From: Arenimonas sp.
GTDB lineage: Bacteria > Pseudomonadota > Alphaproteobacteria > Rhizobiales > Rhizobiaceae
Length of the DNA stretch: 64,000 nucleotides
NCBI GenBank assembly: GCA_019459145.1
Contig: JAIBEK010000047.1
Coordinates: 85,110 to 149,109 of the forward strand
Direction of reading: 5' to 3'
Positions 54,734-63,921 of the stretch are shown here, piece by piece. The notes under the pieces were generated by a model. The model was not told the DNA's origin, made no database searches, and was given only the letters and a program-made list of their open reading frames with translations. The stretch's first letter is position 1, and each line of letters opens with the position of its first letter. The position numbers and the translations under genes are program-made.

Positions 54734-55231
54734 ATGTCCCTGCCCGATAAAGCCTTCCCCGTCTCCTGGGATCAGTTCCACCGCGATGCCCGGGCGCTGG
54801 CCTGGCGACTCGCGGGCCTCAAGCAGGATTTCCGCGCCATCGTCTGCATCACCCGCGGCGGCCTGGTGCCGGCGGCGATCATTTCGCGCGAATTGAATAT
54901 CCGGCTGATCGAGACGGTCTGCATCGCCTCCTATCACGACTACACCAGCCAGGGCGAAATGAACCTGCTGAAGGGCATCTCCGCTGAACTGACGACCAAC
55001 GGGGGCGAAGGCGTGCTGGTCGTCGACGACCTGACCGACACCGGCAAGACCGCGACCGAGGTGCGGGCGATGATGCCGAGAGCGCATTTCGCCTGCGTCT
55101 ACGCCAAGCCGAAGGGCGTACCCACCGTCGACACCTTCGTCACCGAGGTCAGCCAGGACACCTGGATCTACTTCCCCTGGGACATGGGCTTCACCTACCA
55201 GGAACCGATCGCCAAGAACCACCGCGGCTGA
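54734..55231 (+). CDS. gpt: Xanthine phosphoribosyltransferase
   Basis: [16 protein letters not shown]...[35 protein letters not shown]...[14 protein letters not shown] (PRPP motif). Confidence 0.95.
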   Translation: MSLPDKAFPVSWDQFHRDARALAWRLAGLKQDFRAIVCITRGGLVPAAIISRELNIRLIETVCIASYHDYTSQGEMNLLKGISAELTTNGGEGVLVVDDLTDTGKTATEVRAMMPRAHFACVYAKPKGVPTVDTFVTEVSQDTWIYFPWDMGFTYQEPIAKNHRG

Positions 55232-55275
55232 TCGACGCCGGCTGGTTCGCCGCCGCGGCACGAGATGAAACGACA

Positions 55276-55302
55276 AAAGGGCGCGACAAGATCGCGCCCT
55301 TT
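55276..55302. terminator. Bidirectional terminator between convergent gpt and the RTX protease gene
   Basis: aaagggcgcga-caaga-tcgcgcccttt. Confidence 0.7.
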
Positions 55303-55331
55303 GGCATTTCCGGCCCCGCCTTGCCCGGCCC

Positions 55332-57539
55332 TCAGATCACCGTGAAATCGAGGTTGGTCAGCAGAAGGTTCGGGTTGAGAACGGCAATCAGCACGCTGCC
55401 GCCGGCCGCACTGCCATTGCTGTCATAGTAGAGTTCACCCGTATCGCTCTCGTAGATCAACCGGTCGCTGGCATCCTGCGCCAGACCCGTGGTGTTGCGC
55501 ACGAACGCCGCAGCCGACAGCGTCCCGGTCGCCCCGAGCGCGGCGAAGACGCCGTTCTCCAGCCAGATCGCATCGTCAGCGACGGAGAAGTCGGTGATCC
55601 GGTCGACATTGGTCACGGCGTTGGGTGCCGAATGGAAGATGAAGGCGTCGGTTCCGGTTCCGCCGGTGAGTGTGTCATTGCCAATATTGCCATACAGCCT
55701 GTCGGCGCCGGCGCCGCCGTAAATGGTGTCGCTGCCGGCACCGCCGTTGATGATGTTGTTGGCGCTATTGCCGTTGATAAGATTGTTGAGGTTGTTGCCG
55801 CTGCCATTGATGCTGGAAGACCCGAGCAGGGTGAGGCGCTCGATCGTCGCATGGGACGCGAGCGAACGGGTGATCGTCGACGTGATCAGGTCGTTGCCAC
55901 CGCTGTCGATGACCGTATCGTTCTCGGCGCCGAGCACGTAGACATCATTGCCGAGACCGCCGACCAATCGGTCGAGACCGCCACCGCCATCAAGCACATT
56001 GACGCCGGAATTGCCGGTGATGATGTTGACGAGGGCATTGCCGGTGCCATTGATGTTCGCAGTCCCAGCCAGAGTCAGTCGTTCGATCGTCGCATAACCG
56101 GCGAGCGAGCGGGAGATTGTCGAGGTGATCAAGTCGTTACCGCCGCTGTCGATGACCGTGTCGTTTTCGTTGGTCAACACGAACGTGTCATTGCCCAGCC
56201 CGCCGTTCAATGTATCGAGACCGCCGCGACCAAATAGGATGTCGTTGCCACCATTACCGATCAACACATTGGCCGCGCTATTGCCATAGAGGATGTCGCT
56301 CCCCGAACCACCGCGCGCGTTCTCGATGATCGTCCCGCGGGCAATGCCCAGGTTTCCGATCAGCCCGCCTGTATTGGAATAGGCCTCCGGATTGAGATCG
56401 ATCCGTTGTGCGGCCGAAACCCAACTGAAATCGAGCGTGTCGATCCCGCCGGTATCGACGATGGTACGCGCTACGTGATCACCGAAGTCCGACTGGAAAT
56501 TATAGATCGTGTTGCCGGCGGCAATCGCGGTCGTCCCGTAAAGATCACGCATCGCCAGAATGTCGGCGATCATCGGGGTGACGATGTAGGCATAGCTCGC
56601 TTCGACATAGGTGTTATCGGTCTGCGAGAAATAGGACATGATCGTGGCCTGCCACGAGTCATTGGCATAATGGTTGTCGACGCCATAGGTCGCGGCACCA
56701 TTGTAGTTTCCGGCATGGCCGAGGCCCAGCGCATGGCCGATCTCATGGATATAGGTCTGCAGCGAATAGCTGTTGCGCGTGGTGCCATAGGAATCCAGCC
56801 AGGCAGTCGACACATTCACGAATGACGACAGGATCGTATTGCCGCTAGTCGTCGACGTCGAATAGGCGCCGCTGTCGGAATCGTCCAAGGTCATTTGCGC
56901 CGCACCGGAGGTCAGCGTGAAGCGGATGCCGGTCGCTGCCGTCCAGGCATTCAACGCCCAGATCGCCATTTGCTGGCCAGCGGCGGTCAGGCCGGTGATA
57001 TTGACAGTGAGAGCCTGCCCGGCATCAATGTCGAAGGCACGGCGGCTGGCTCCGTTCGATTCCCAATAGCCGTCAGTCAACTGGTCGGCGATCTGGTCAT
57101 GGGTGAAGACGGTTGGCGGCGGCGCGACGGCTGTCGTCAGCGTATAGCCGCCAGTGTAGGAATTATTATAGCTCCGCGCGTTCAGGTAATAGGTGCCGCT
57201 GGTCGTGGCGGTGAACGTCAGCGCCGAGTTGGTGCCGGCTCCGCCGTCATCATCGTAGACGACCAATGAACCGCCCGCATTCCTCAATTCAAGATAGGTG
57301 TCCGACACCGGCGTGCCGCCGGAGCCGTCGAGCGTGAACGTATAGGTCTGTCCGGCCGTCAGTTGAACGCGAACCCAATCCTGATCGCCCACCGGCGACA
57401 GGGTGCCGGTAAACGTGTCGCCGATGCCCATCGTATAACCTGTGCCGGTACCGGCAGCCGCGTCGGTGGTTTCGGTGAAGCTTGCGTTTGTCACGGCGGA
57501 CGTGACAGAAGTTGCGGACGAATTTGCGTTGACAGTCAT
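55332..57539 (-). CDS. Serralysin-like M10 metallopeptidase with N-terminal PPC domain and C-terminal RTX repeats (type I secretion substrate)
   Basis: YIHEIGHALGLGHAGNY (HExxHxxGxxH), Met-turn TIMSYFSQ, PPC-like GDTFTGTLSPVGDQDWVRVQLTAGQTYTFTLDG, RTX nonapeptides GGAGSDTIYGGAGADRLYGNIGNDTLTGG, C-terminal LTNLDFTVI. Confidence 0.93.
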   Translation of the reverse strand: MTVNANSSATSVTSAVTNASFTETTDAAAGTGTGYTMGIGDTFTGTLSPVGDQDWVRVQLTAGQTYTFTLDGSGGTPVSDTYLELRNAGGSLVVYDDDGGAGTNSALTFTATTSGTYYLNARSYNNSYTGGYTLTTAVAPPPTVFTHDQIADQLTDGYWESNGASRRAFDIDAGQALTVNITGLTAAGQQMAIWALNAWTAATGIRFTLTSGAAQMTLDDSDSGAYSTSTTSGNTILSSFVNVSTAWLDSYGTTRNSYSLQTYIHEIGHALGLGHAGNYNGAATYGVDNHYANDSWQATIMSYFSQTDNTYVEASYAYIVTPMIADILAMRDLYGTTAIAAGNTIYNFQSDFGDHVARTIVDTGGIDTLDFSWVSAAQRIDLNPEAYSNTGGLIGNLGIARGTIIENARGGSGSDILYGNSAANVLIGNGGNDILFGRGGLDTLNGGLGNDTFVLTNENDTVIDSGGNDLITSTISRSLAGYATIERLTLAGTANINGTGNALVNIITGNSGVNVLDGGGGLDRLVGGLGNDVYVLGAENDTVIDSGGNDLITSTITRSLASHATIERLTLLGSSSINGSGNNLNNLINGNSANNIINGGAGSDTIYGGAGADRLYGNIGNDTLTGGTGTDAFIFHSAPNAVTNVDRITDFSVADDAIWLENGVFAALGATGTLSAAAFVRNTTGLAQDASDRLIYESDTGELYYDSNGSAAGGSVLIAVLNPNLLLTNLDFTVI
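55815..56200 (-). repeat. Internal tandem repeat (~243 bp / 81 codons) in the RTX protease C-terminal region
   Basis: NDTVIDSGGNDLITSTI(S/T)RSLA..ATIERLTL.G...NGTGN/NGSGN occurs twice; gctgtcgatgaccg at 55902 and 56145. Confidence 0.85.
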
Positions 57540-57562
57540 TGTGACAGACCCCCCGGTCGAGT

Positions 57563-57991
57563 TCAGGATTTCGGAAACTGGATTTTGGACGCCATGACGA
57601 GCCCGCGGGCAAACTCCTGCAGCGTGCGCGTGTTCAAGTCGGCGTCGGAGATCGTGGTGGTGATGACGGGGCCGAGCACGTAGCCGGCGCCCGAAGTCTT
57701 CCTGCCGCTCCAGGCCAGGCGCCCGGCGATCGCATGCCGGTCGACCTTGATGATATCCAGCCTGATCACATCGCCGTCTGGCTTATCCGCAGCCGCCCCA
57801 TCGCGCACCGCGAGCAGCGGATATTTGAGCCGAAACTCGCTTGCCACCTCGGCGCAAACAGCCCTGTAGACGTCGGCGTTCTCGGCCGTCGCGGGCGACT
57901 CACAATAAAGGACAGGCGAACCGCCGGCGGAAACACTGCCAGTACCGGCAATCGCCATCACGAACGGAACCATCCAAGTGAAAACTTTCAT
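57563..57991 (-). CDS. Hypothetical exported protein upstream of the RTX protease gene
   Basis: MKVFTWMVPFVMAIAGTGSVSAGG signal peptide; 142 aa; 23-nt gap to the protease gene, same strand. Confidence 0.78.
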   Translation of the reverse strand: MKVFTWMVPFVMAIAGTGSVSAGGSPVLYCESPATAENADVYRAVCAEVASEFRLKYPLLAVRDGAAADKPDGDVIRLDIIKVDRHAIAGRLAWSGRKTSGAGYVLGPVITTTISDADLNTRTLQEFARGLVMASKIQFPKS

Positions 57992-58528
57992 CGAGAGACC
58001 AGGTTGTAGAGATCGCGATAATTCCGCCTTGGGCGTGCAAGAGAGTTTATAGGATAGGGTTCGATTAGCAATGCTCGAAATGTATCGCCGCGGACCATAT
58101 TTGGGCGAGTCGGCGAACCGTGCGTGGCTCCGCCCTATCGAATTCCTGTGGCCGAAATACCTATGTGACGGTTAACGCCCACCTCGGGAACGAGACCACC
58201 GGATCGTGCCACCGGTAGCCGCTGCGGAAAAACCAAGCGATTCCATCGACATGGTTCCTTTCCCCGTTTTCCACAGCCGGTAACCACAATATCTTGTATT
58301 AATAAATTCGTCATAACCCACCCCTTGACGGAATCAGGCCTTTCAAAGTTAATGCATCCTTATGTTGCGGCGGCGACTGAACCGGACATAACGAGGCCGG
58401 TTCGTTCCAGTAATTTCGCGAGGCGTAAGCACGGGTCCGGGCCATGAGGCCTGCCACCCGACCAGCCTTTCTGCGCGATCTTCAACCGCCGAAAACATGA
58501 TGCGGGGACTGGCGGCAATAAACTGTTA

Positions 58529-58577
58529 ATACTATATTTAGCGTTTGCAGCCAAAATCACCACAAGATACAGAGTGT
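58529..58577 (+). promoter_or_regulatory. Two candidate NrdR boxes upstream of nrdJ
   Basis: atactatatttagcgt (58529-58544) and acaagatacagagtgt (58562-58577) compared with recalled consensus acaCwAtATaTwGtgt; 33 bp start to start. Confidence 0.5.
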
Positions 58578-58694
58578 CCATCTCCGGATGATTCACCTGA
58601 CTGACGGATGAAAAACTGGCTGCGCGCGTTCAAACGAGCAGCCGGGCGGAGACTTCTTGCGCCGTCGGCGGCGCTTCAATTTCGAGGGACGAAG

Positions 58695-61600
58695 ATGCGC
58701 ATTGAGAGACGTTTCACCAAGCCGGGCCAATCGTCATATGCGGAGATCGAATTCCGCCAGGCGGTGAGCGAGATCAAGAACCCGGACGGCTCGATCGTCT
58801 TCCGCCTGGCCGACATCGCCGTGCCGGCGCAGTTCTCCCAGGTCGCCACCGACGTTCTGGCGCAGAAGTATTTCCGCAAGGCCGGCGTGCCGAAAGTGCT
58901 GAAGAAGGTCGAGGAGAACGACGTTCCCTCCTTCCTCTGGCGCTCCGTCCCCGATACCGACGCGTTGAAGGCGCTGCCGGAAAACGAGCGCTTCGGCTCG
59001 GAAACCGATGCCCGCCAGGTCTTCGACCGTCTCGCCGGCACCTGGGCCTATTGGGGCTGGAAAGGCAAGTATTTCACCTCGGAAGAAGATGCGCTCGCCT
59101 TCCGCGACGAACTCGCCTACATGCTCGCCACCCAGCGCGTCGCTCCCAATTCCCCGCAGTGGTTCAATACCGGCCTGCACTGGGCCTATGGCATCGACGG
59201 TCCCGGCCAAGGCCATTTCTACATCGACCCGTTCACGGCTAAGCTCGTCAAGTCGAAGTCGGCCTATGAGCATCCGCAGCCGCATGCCTGCTTCATCCAG
59301 TCGGTCGGCGACGACCTGGTCAACGAAGGCGGCATCATGGACCTTTGGGTCCGCGAAGCCCGCCTGTTCAAATACGGCTCCGGCACCGGCTCCAACTTCT
59401 CCTACCTTCGCGGCGAAGGCGAAAAGCTTTCGGGTGGCGGCCGCTCGTCCGGCCTGATGAGCTTCCTCAAGATCGGCGACCGCGCCGCCGGCGCCATCAA
59501 GTCGGGCGGCACCACGCGCCGCGCTGCCAAGATGGTCGTGGTCGACATCGACCATCCGGATATCGAGGAATACATCAACTGGAAGGTCAAGGAAGAGCAG
59601 AAGGTGGCGGCCCTGGTCACCGGCTCGAAGATCGTCGCCCGTCATCTGAAGGCGATCATGAAGGCCTGCGTCAACTGCTCGGCCGAGAACGACGCCTGCT
59701 TCGACCCGAACCAGAATCCGGCGCTGAAACGCGAGATCAAGGCCGCGAAGAAGGACCAGGTTCCGGAAAGCTACGTCAAGCGGGTCATCCAGTTCGCCCA
59801 GCAGGGCTACAAGGACATGGAGTTCAAGACCTATGACACGGACTGGGATTCGGAAGCCTATCTGACCGTTTCGGGCCAGAACTCCAACAATTCCGTCTCG
59901 CTCAAGGACGACTTCTTGCGCGCGGTCGAAGATGACGGCGACTGGAACCTGACCGCCCGCAAGGACGGCAAGGTGATGAAGACGCTGAAGGCCCGCGACC
60001 TGTGGGACAAGATCTCCTATGCCGCCTGGGCGTCCGCCGATCCGGGCCTGCACTTCAACACGACGATGAATGACTGGCACACCTGCCCGGCCGCCGGCCC
60101 GATCCGCGCGTCCAATCCGTGCTCGGAATACATGTTCCTCGACGACACGGCCTGCAACCTCGCCTCGTTGAACCTGTTGCAGTTCAAGGATGCCGCCACC
60201 AAGAAGATCAATATCGGCGACTACGAGCATGCCGTCCGGCTGTGGACCGTGGTTCTCGAAGTCTCGGTGATGATGGCGCAGTTCCCGTCGCGCCAGATCG
60301 CCGAACTGTCCTATGAATACCGCACGCTCGGCCTCGGCTATGCCAATATCGGCGGCTTCCTGATGTCGTCCGGCATTCCCTATGATTCGGCGGAAGGCCG
60401 CGCGCTGTGCGGTGCGCTGACCGCCATCATGACCGGCGTGTCCTATGCGACGTCGGCGGAAATCGCCTCGGAACTCGGCCCCTTCCCGGGCTTTGCGCCG
60501 AACCGCGACAACATGCTGCGCGTCATCCGCAACCATCGCCGCGCCGCCCAGGGTCTGGCCTTCGGCTATGAAGGACTGTCGGTCAACCCGGTCGCCCTCA
60601 TCCATGCCGATTGCAGCGATCCGGCGCTGGTCGAACATGCCACCGCCGCCTGGGACAAGGCGCTCGAACTCGGCGAAAAGCACGGCTACCGCAATGCCCA
60701 GGTCTCGGTCATCGCGCCCACCGGCACGATCGGTCTCGTCATGGACTGCGACACGACCGGCATCGAGCCCGACTTCGCGCTGGTCAAGTTCAAGAAGCTC
60801 GCCGGCGGCGGCTATTTCAAGATCATCAACGGCGCCGTTCCGGAAGCGCTTCGCTCGCTCGGCTATAGCGAGAGCCAGATCGCCGAAATCGAGGCCTATG
60901 CCGTCGGCCACGGCAATCTCAACCAGGCCCCGGGCATCAATCCCGGCACGCTGAAGGCCAAGGGCTTCCACGACAGCACGATCGAGACGATCAACGCCGC
61001 CCTGAAGTCGGCCTTCGACATCAAGTTCGTGTTCAACCGCTGGACCATCGGCGACGAGCAGATGTCGGCGCTGATGATCCCGGAAGAACACCTGTCCGAT
61101 CCGGCCTTCGACCTCCTGCAGCATCTCGGCTTCTCGAAGAAGGAAATCGAGGCGGCCAACGTCCATATCTGCGGTGCCATGACGCTCGAAGGCGCGCCCT
61201 TCCTCAAGCCCGAGCACCTCGCCGTGTTCGACTGCGCCAATCCGTGCGGCAAGATCGGCAAGCGTTATCTCTCGGTCGAGTCCCATATCCGCATGATGGC
61301 GGCCGCCCAGCCGTTCATCTCCGGTGCGATCTCCAAGACCATCAACATGCCGAACGACGCGACCGTCGAGGATTGCGGCGCCGCCTACATGCTGTCGTGG
61401 AAGCTGGCGATCAAGGCCAATGCGCTTTATCGCGACGGCTCCAAGCTCTCCCAGCCGCTCAACGCCTCGCTGATCGAGGACGAGGAGGACGAGGATGCGC
61501 TGGAGGACCTGATCCAGCAGCCGGCCGCCGCCCAGGCCGTGACCATCACCGAGAAGATCATCGAGCGCGTCGTCGAACGGGTCGTTCGCGAGCGGGAAAA

Positions 61601-62492
61601 GCTGCCGAACCGCCGCCAGGGCTATACCCAGAAGGCCACCGTCGGCGGCCACAAGGTCTATCTGCGCACCGGCGAATTCGGCGACGGCCGGATCGGCGAG
61701 ATCTTCATCGACATGCACAAGGAAGGGGCCGCCTTCCGGGCGATGATGAACAATTTCGCCATCGCCATCTCTCTCGGTCTGCAATATGGCGTGCCGCTCG
61801 AGGAATATGTGGAGGCCTTCACCTTCACCAAGTTCGAGCCGGCCGGCATGGTGCAGGGCAATGACGCGATCAAGAACGCCACGTCGATCCTCGACTACGT
61901 GTTCCGCGAGCTCGCCGTCTCCTATCTCGGCCGCCATGATCTGGCCCATGTCGATACCTCCGACTTCTCCAACACCGCGCTCGGCAAGGGGATTTCCGAA
62001 GGTAAGACCAACCTGATCTCGACCGGCTGGACCCGCGGCTACAAGCCGACGCTGGTGTCCGGGGGCAATGTCGACCGGTCGCTCGCCGAGCCCAAGGGCG
62101 CGGCAACCGCCGCCCCCGCCAAGGCCTCGTCCGGCGGCAGCGTCACCGCCTTTGCCGGCTCGGCCGCCCGCAAGCTGGAAGTGACGACCGCGATTGCGAC
62201 CTCGGAAGTCGTCTCGTTCAAGCGTGACTACGAGGAACGCGCGGTGGAACTGGTCGAAGAGATCGCCAGCGAAGGCGCGCAGGAAGCAACGGCCCTCTTC
62301 TCCGACAAGGCCGCAGCGGACGCCGCCGCCGCCAAGGCCGACGCCAAGAAAAAGGAAGCCGACCGCCGCATGCGCTCGATCGCCCAGGGCTATACCGGCA
62401 ACATGTGCTCCGAGTGCCAGAACTTCACGATGGTGCGCAACGGGACCTGCGAGAAGTGCGACACGTGCGGTGCGACGAGCGGGTGCAGCTGA
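58695..62492 (+). CDS. nrdJ: Vitamin B12-dependent (class II) ribonucleoside-diphosphate reductase
   Basis: [21 protein letters not shown]...[31 protein letters not shown]...; C-terminal [31 protein letters not shown] track start at 58608 is probably too far upstream. Confidence 0.97.
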   Translation: MRIERRFTKPGQSSYAEIEFRQAVSEIKNPDGSIVFRLADIAVPAQFSQVATDVLAQKYFRKAGVPKVLKKVEENDVPSFLWRSVPDTDALKALPENERFGSETDARQVFDRLAGTWAYWGWKGKYFTSEEDALAFRDELAYMLATQRVAPNSPQWFNTGLHWAYGIDGPGQGHFYIDPFTAKLVKSKSAYEHPQPHACFIQSVGDDLVNEGGIMDLWVREARLFKYGSGTGSNFSYLRGEGEKLSGGGRSSGLMSFLKIGDRAAGAIKSGGTTRRAAKMVVVDIDHPDIEEYINWKVKEEQKVAALVTGSKIVARHLKAIMKACVNCSAENDACFDPNQNPALKREIKAAKKDQVPESYVKRVIQFAQQGYKDMEFKTYDTDWDSEAYLTVSGQNSNNSVSLKDDFLRAVEDDGDWNLTARKDGKVMKTLKARDLWDKISYAAWASADPGLHFNTTMNDWHTCPAAGPIRASNPCSEYMFLDDTACNLASLNLLQFKDAATKKINIGDYEHAVRLWTVVLEVSVMMAQFPSRQIAELSYEYRTLGLGYANIGGFLMSSGIPYDSAEGRALCGALTAIMTGVSYATSAEIASELGPFPGFAPNRDNMLRVIRNHRRAAQGLAFGYEGLSVNPVALIHADCSDPALVEHATAAWDKALELGEKHGYRNAQVSVIAPTGTIGLVMDCDTTGIEPDFALVKFKKLAGGGYFKIINGAVPEALRSLGYSESQIAEIEAYAVGHGNLNQAPGINPGTLKAKGFHDSTIETINAALKSAFDIKFVFNRWTIGDEQMSALMIPEEHLSDPAFDLLQHLGFSKKEIEAANVHICGAMTLEGAPFLKPEHLAVFDCANPCGKIGKRYLSVESHIRMMAAAQPFISGAISKTINMPNDATVEDCGAAYMLSWKLAIKANALYRDGSKLSQPLNASLIEDEEDEDALEDLIQQPAAAQAVTITEKIIERVVERVVREREKLPNRRQGYTQKATVGGHKVYLRTGEFGDGRIGEIFIDMHKEGAAFRAMMNNFAIAISLGLQYGVPLEEYVEAFTFTKFEPAGMVQGNDAIKNATSILDYVFRELAVSYLGRHDLAHVDTSDFSNTALGKGISEGKTNLISTGWTRGYKPTLVSGGNVDRSLAEPKGAATAAPAKASSGGSVTAFAGSAARKLEVTTAIATSEVVSFKRDYEERAVELVEEIASEGAQEATALFSDKAAADAAAAKADAKKKEADRRMRSIAQGYTGNMCSECQNFTMVRNGTCEKCDTCGATSGCS

Positions 62493-62541
62493 TTGGCGCT
62501 TAGAGAGACTCGCAGCTTCTCTCTCGCATAAACTGAACATA

Positions 62542-62577
62542 AACTCCCCTCGCGCGGTTTCGTGGCGAGGGGAGTTT
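62542..62577 (+). terminator. nrdJ terminator-like hairpin
   Basis: aactcccctcgc-gcggtttcgtg-gcgaggggagtt, 12-bp arms followed by a short T run. Confidence 0.8.
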
Positions 62578-62580
62578 TGC

Positions 62581-63501
62581 ATGTCAGACGAATATCTATT
62601 GAAATCTCCTTTTATTGGCGAAGGCTTCAAGGAGACGATCAACCAAATTGGGTTCTTTGAAATACGCAACGCTCGAGATGATCTACTCAAATATCTAAAA
62701 TTTGAGGAGTCCGTTTTTCAACTGCACCAATCTTACCATCAGCTTGAGAAATACATCCTAAGCGAGGCTTTGGATTACCTAATATTTCCATATTCCGACT
62801 ATGATGTATTTCAAGATGCACGAGTATCAGCAAACATTAAAGTTCAGTCTTTTTTAAACTCGATTACATCCCTCCGAGATCAAGCCCCCAAAATTGTTGG
62901 ATCACGTCCGGAAAGCCTGAAACAGCAATTTCAGAGTTTGTGGGATGCGGAGAAAGAGAAGTCGACTTGCTTCGCATTCGCCGAGCGATTTAGAAACTAC
63001 GCGCAGCATCAGACTCAGCCGGTGCACTCGGTGTCAACAGGTGGAGGCTGGACATCTGATATGAAACTGTGTGAGCACTCAACAAGCATATATGCAGACG
63101 TTGAAGACGTATGCCGTCATCGTGAAATAAAAGCAGATGAAAAAGAGAGATATTACTCTTCGTTTGGGAAAAAGGCCGACATTGCTCTGGTTGCTAGACA
63201 AACAATGTCGTCCATAGGAACAATATTAAAATCGATCAGAACTGACTTCAAATCAGAAATTGGGAGAAGATTAGAAGTTATTGATAATGTGATACACACG
63301 CACGGTGGGAAACCTGTTGACGCGATATGTGTTCGAGGGTCGAATGTTGTCCTATCTGTTTCTTTGTTTCCAGATTTCACCGCCAGGATCAAGAAACTCA
63401 TGTCAAATCGGCTTCTCACAAACTATGAGAGACATTTTGTGTCCAGCCGCTATCGCGGCCATGCCAATATGCCAAAAACCAAGCTCGCAGTATCGGAATA
63501 G
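62581..63501 (+). CDS. Low-GC hypothetical protein with HEPN-like R-x4-H motif
   Basis: 306-aa ORF in ~40% GC sequence (line 62701-62760 counted 24/60) in a high-GC background; FAERFRNYAQHQTQPVHSV contains R138-NYAQ-H143. Confidence 0.8.
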   Translation: MSDEYLLKSPFIGEGFKETINQIGFFEIRNARDDLLKYLKFEESVFQLHQSYHQLEKYILSEALDYLIFPYSDYDVFQDARVSANIKVQSFLNSITSLRDQAPKIVGSRPESLKQQFQSLWDAEKEKSTCFAFAERFRNYAQHQTQPVHSVSTGGGWTSDMKLCEHSTSIYADVEDVCRHREIKADEKERYYSSFGKKADIALVARQTMSSIGTILKSIRTDFKSEIGRRLEVIDNVIHTHGGKPVDAICVRGSNVVLSVSLFPDFTARIKKLMSNRLLTNYERHFVSSRYRGHANMPKTKLAVSE

Positions 63502-63597
63502 TCGTTCTACTGAATGCCCAATCTGCCAGCAGGTTACGCTCATTCGCCACACGCTACCGCATCCCCCTCGGGACGCTGCGTGGCTGAGAATAGGGGC

Positions 63598-63716
63598 GCA
63601 ACGCCCCCCCCCTCCCCCCTTGCGGGGGAGGGGGAAACTGCCGGGCATCGCGCCCCAAAGGTGACCGCAAGCAATCCACCACGCCAAACCACTTCTAAAA
63701 ATGAAGCCGCCCGGCA
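63598..63716. repeat. GC-rich palindromic intergenic segment with inverted repeat tgccgggc/gcccggca
   Basis: ccccctccccc-cttg-cgggggaggggg hairpin; tgccgggc 63639-63646 versus gcccggca 63709-63716. Confidence 0.65.
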
Positions 63717-63726
63717 CGCCACCCCA

Positions 63727-63802
63727 CCTCTCCCCCTGTGGGAGAGGTTACAAAATCGCGGTCTTAGCGCCAGCTAAGTCGCAGATTTTGTTGGTGAGGG
63801 GG
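63727..63802 (+). repeat. Palindromic mosaic element, copy A
   Basis: cctctccccctgtgggagaggtta[caaaatcgcggtcttagc-gcca-gctaagtcgcagattttg]ttggtgaggggg. Confidence 0.85.
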
Positions 63803-63826
63803 TCGGTCAGTGGGCACAAGGCAAAG

Positions 63827-63903
63827 CCCCCTCACCTGCAATTTCTAGCACTTAGCTCACGCTAAGATGCTGAAATTGCTTCCTCTCCCACAAAGGGGAG
63901 AGG
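63827..63903 (-). repeat. Palindromic mosaic element, copy B (inverted relative to A)
   Basis: Reverse complement cctctcccctttgtgggagaggaa[gcaatttcagcatcttagc-gtga-gctaagtgctagaaattgc]aggtgaggggg. Confidence 0.85.
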
Positions 63904-63921
63904 ACCGAGACCGCAACCGCC

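Noticed and set aside
58440-58455. B12-box-like string ggccatgaggcctgcc (13/16 to AGCCAGGAGACCTGCC) upstream of nrdJ, suggesting a cobalamin riboswitch
   Set aside because: The other conserved riboswitch parts (GGGAA, CCGCAACTG, GATGA-CC) are not present nearby and the string folds on itself (ggcc-atga-ggcc). A covariance-model scan (RF00174) would settle it.
58734-62690. 1318-aa ORF antisense to nrdJ
   Set aside because: Mirror of a strongly conserved nrdJ frame; long antisense ORFs are expected from high GC and third-position bias, and the translation has no domain character.
63403-63777. Small ORFs called across 63.4-63.78 kb on both strands
   Set aside because: They run through the palindromic repeats and the end of the low-GC gene; compositions follow the repeats rather than coding bias.
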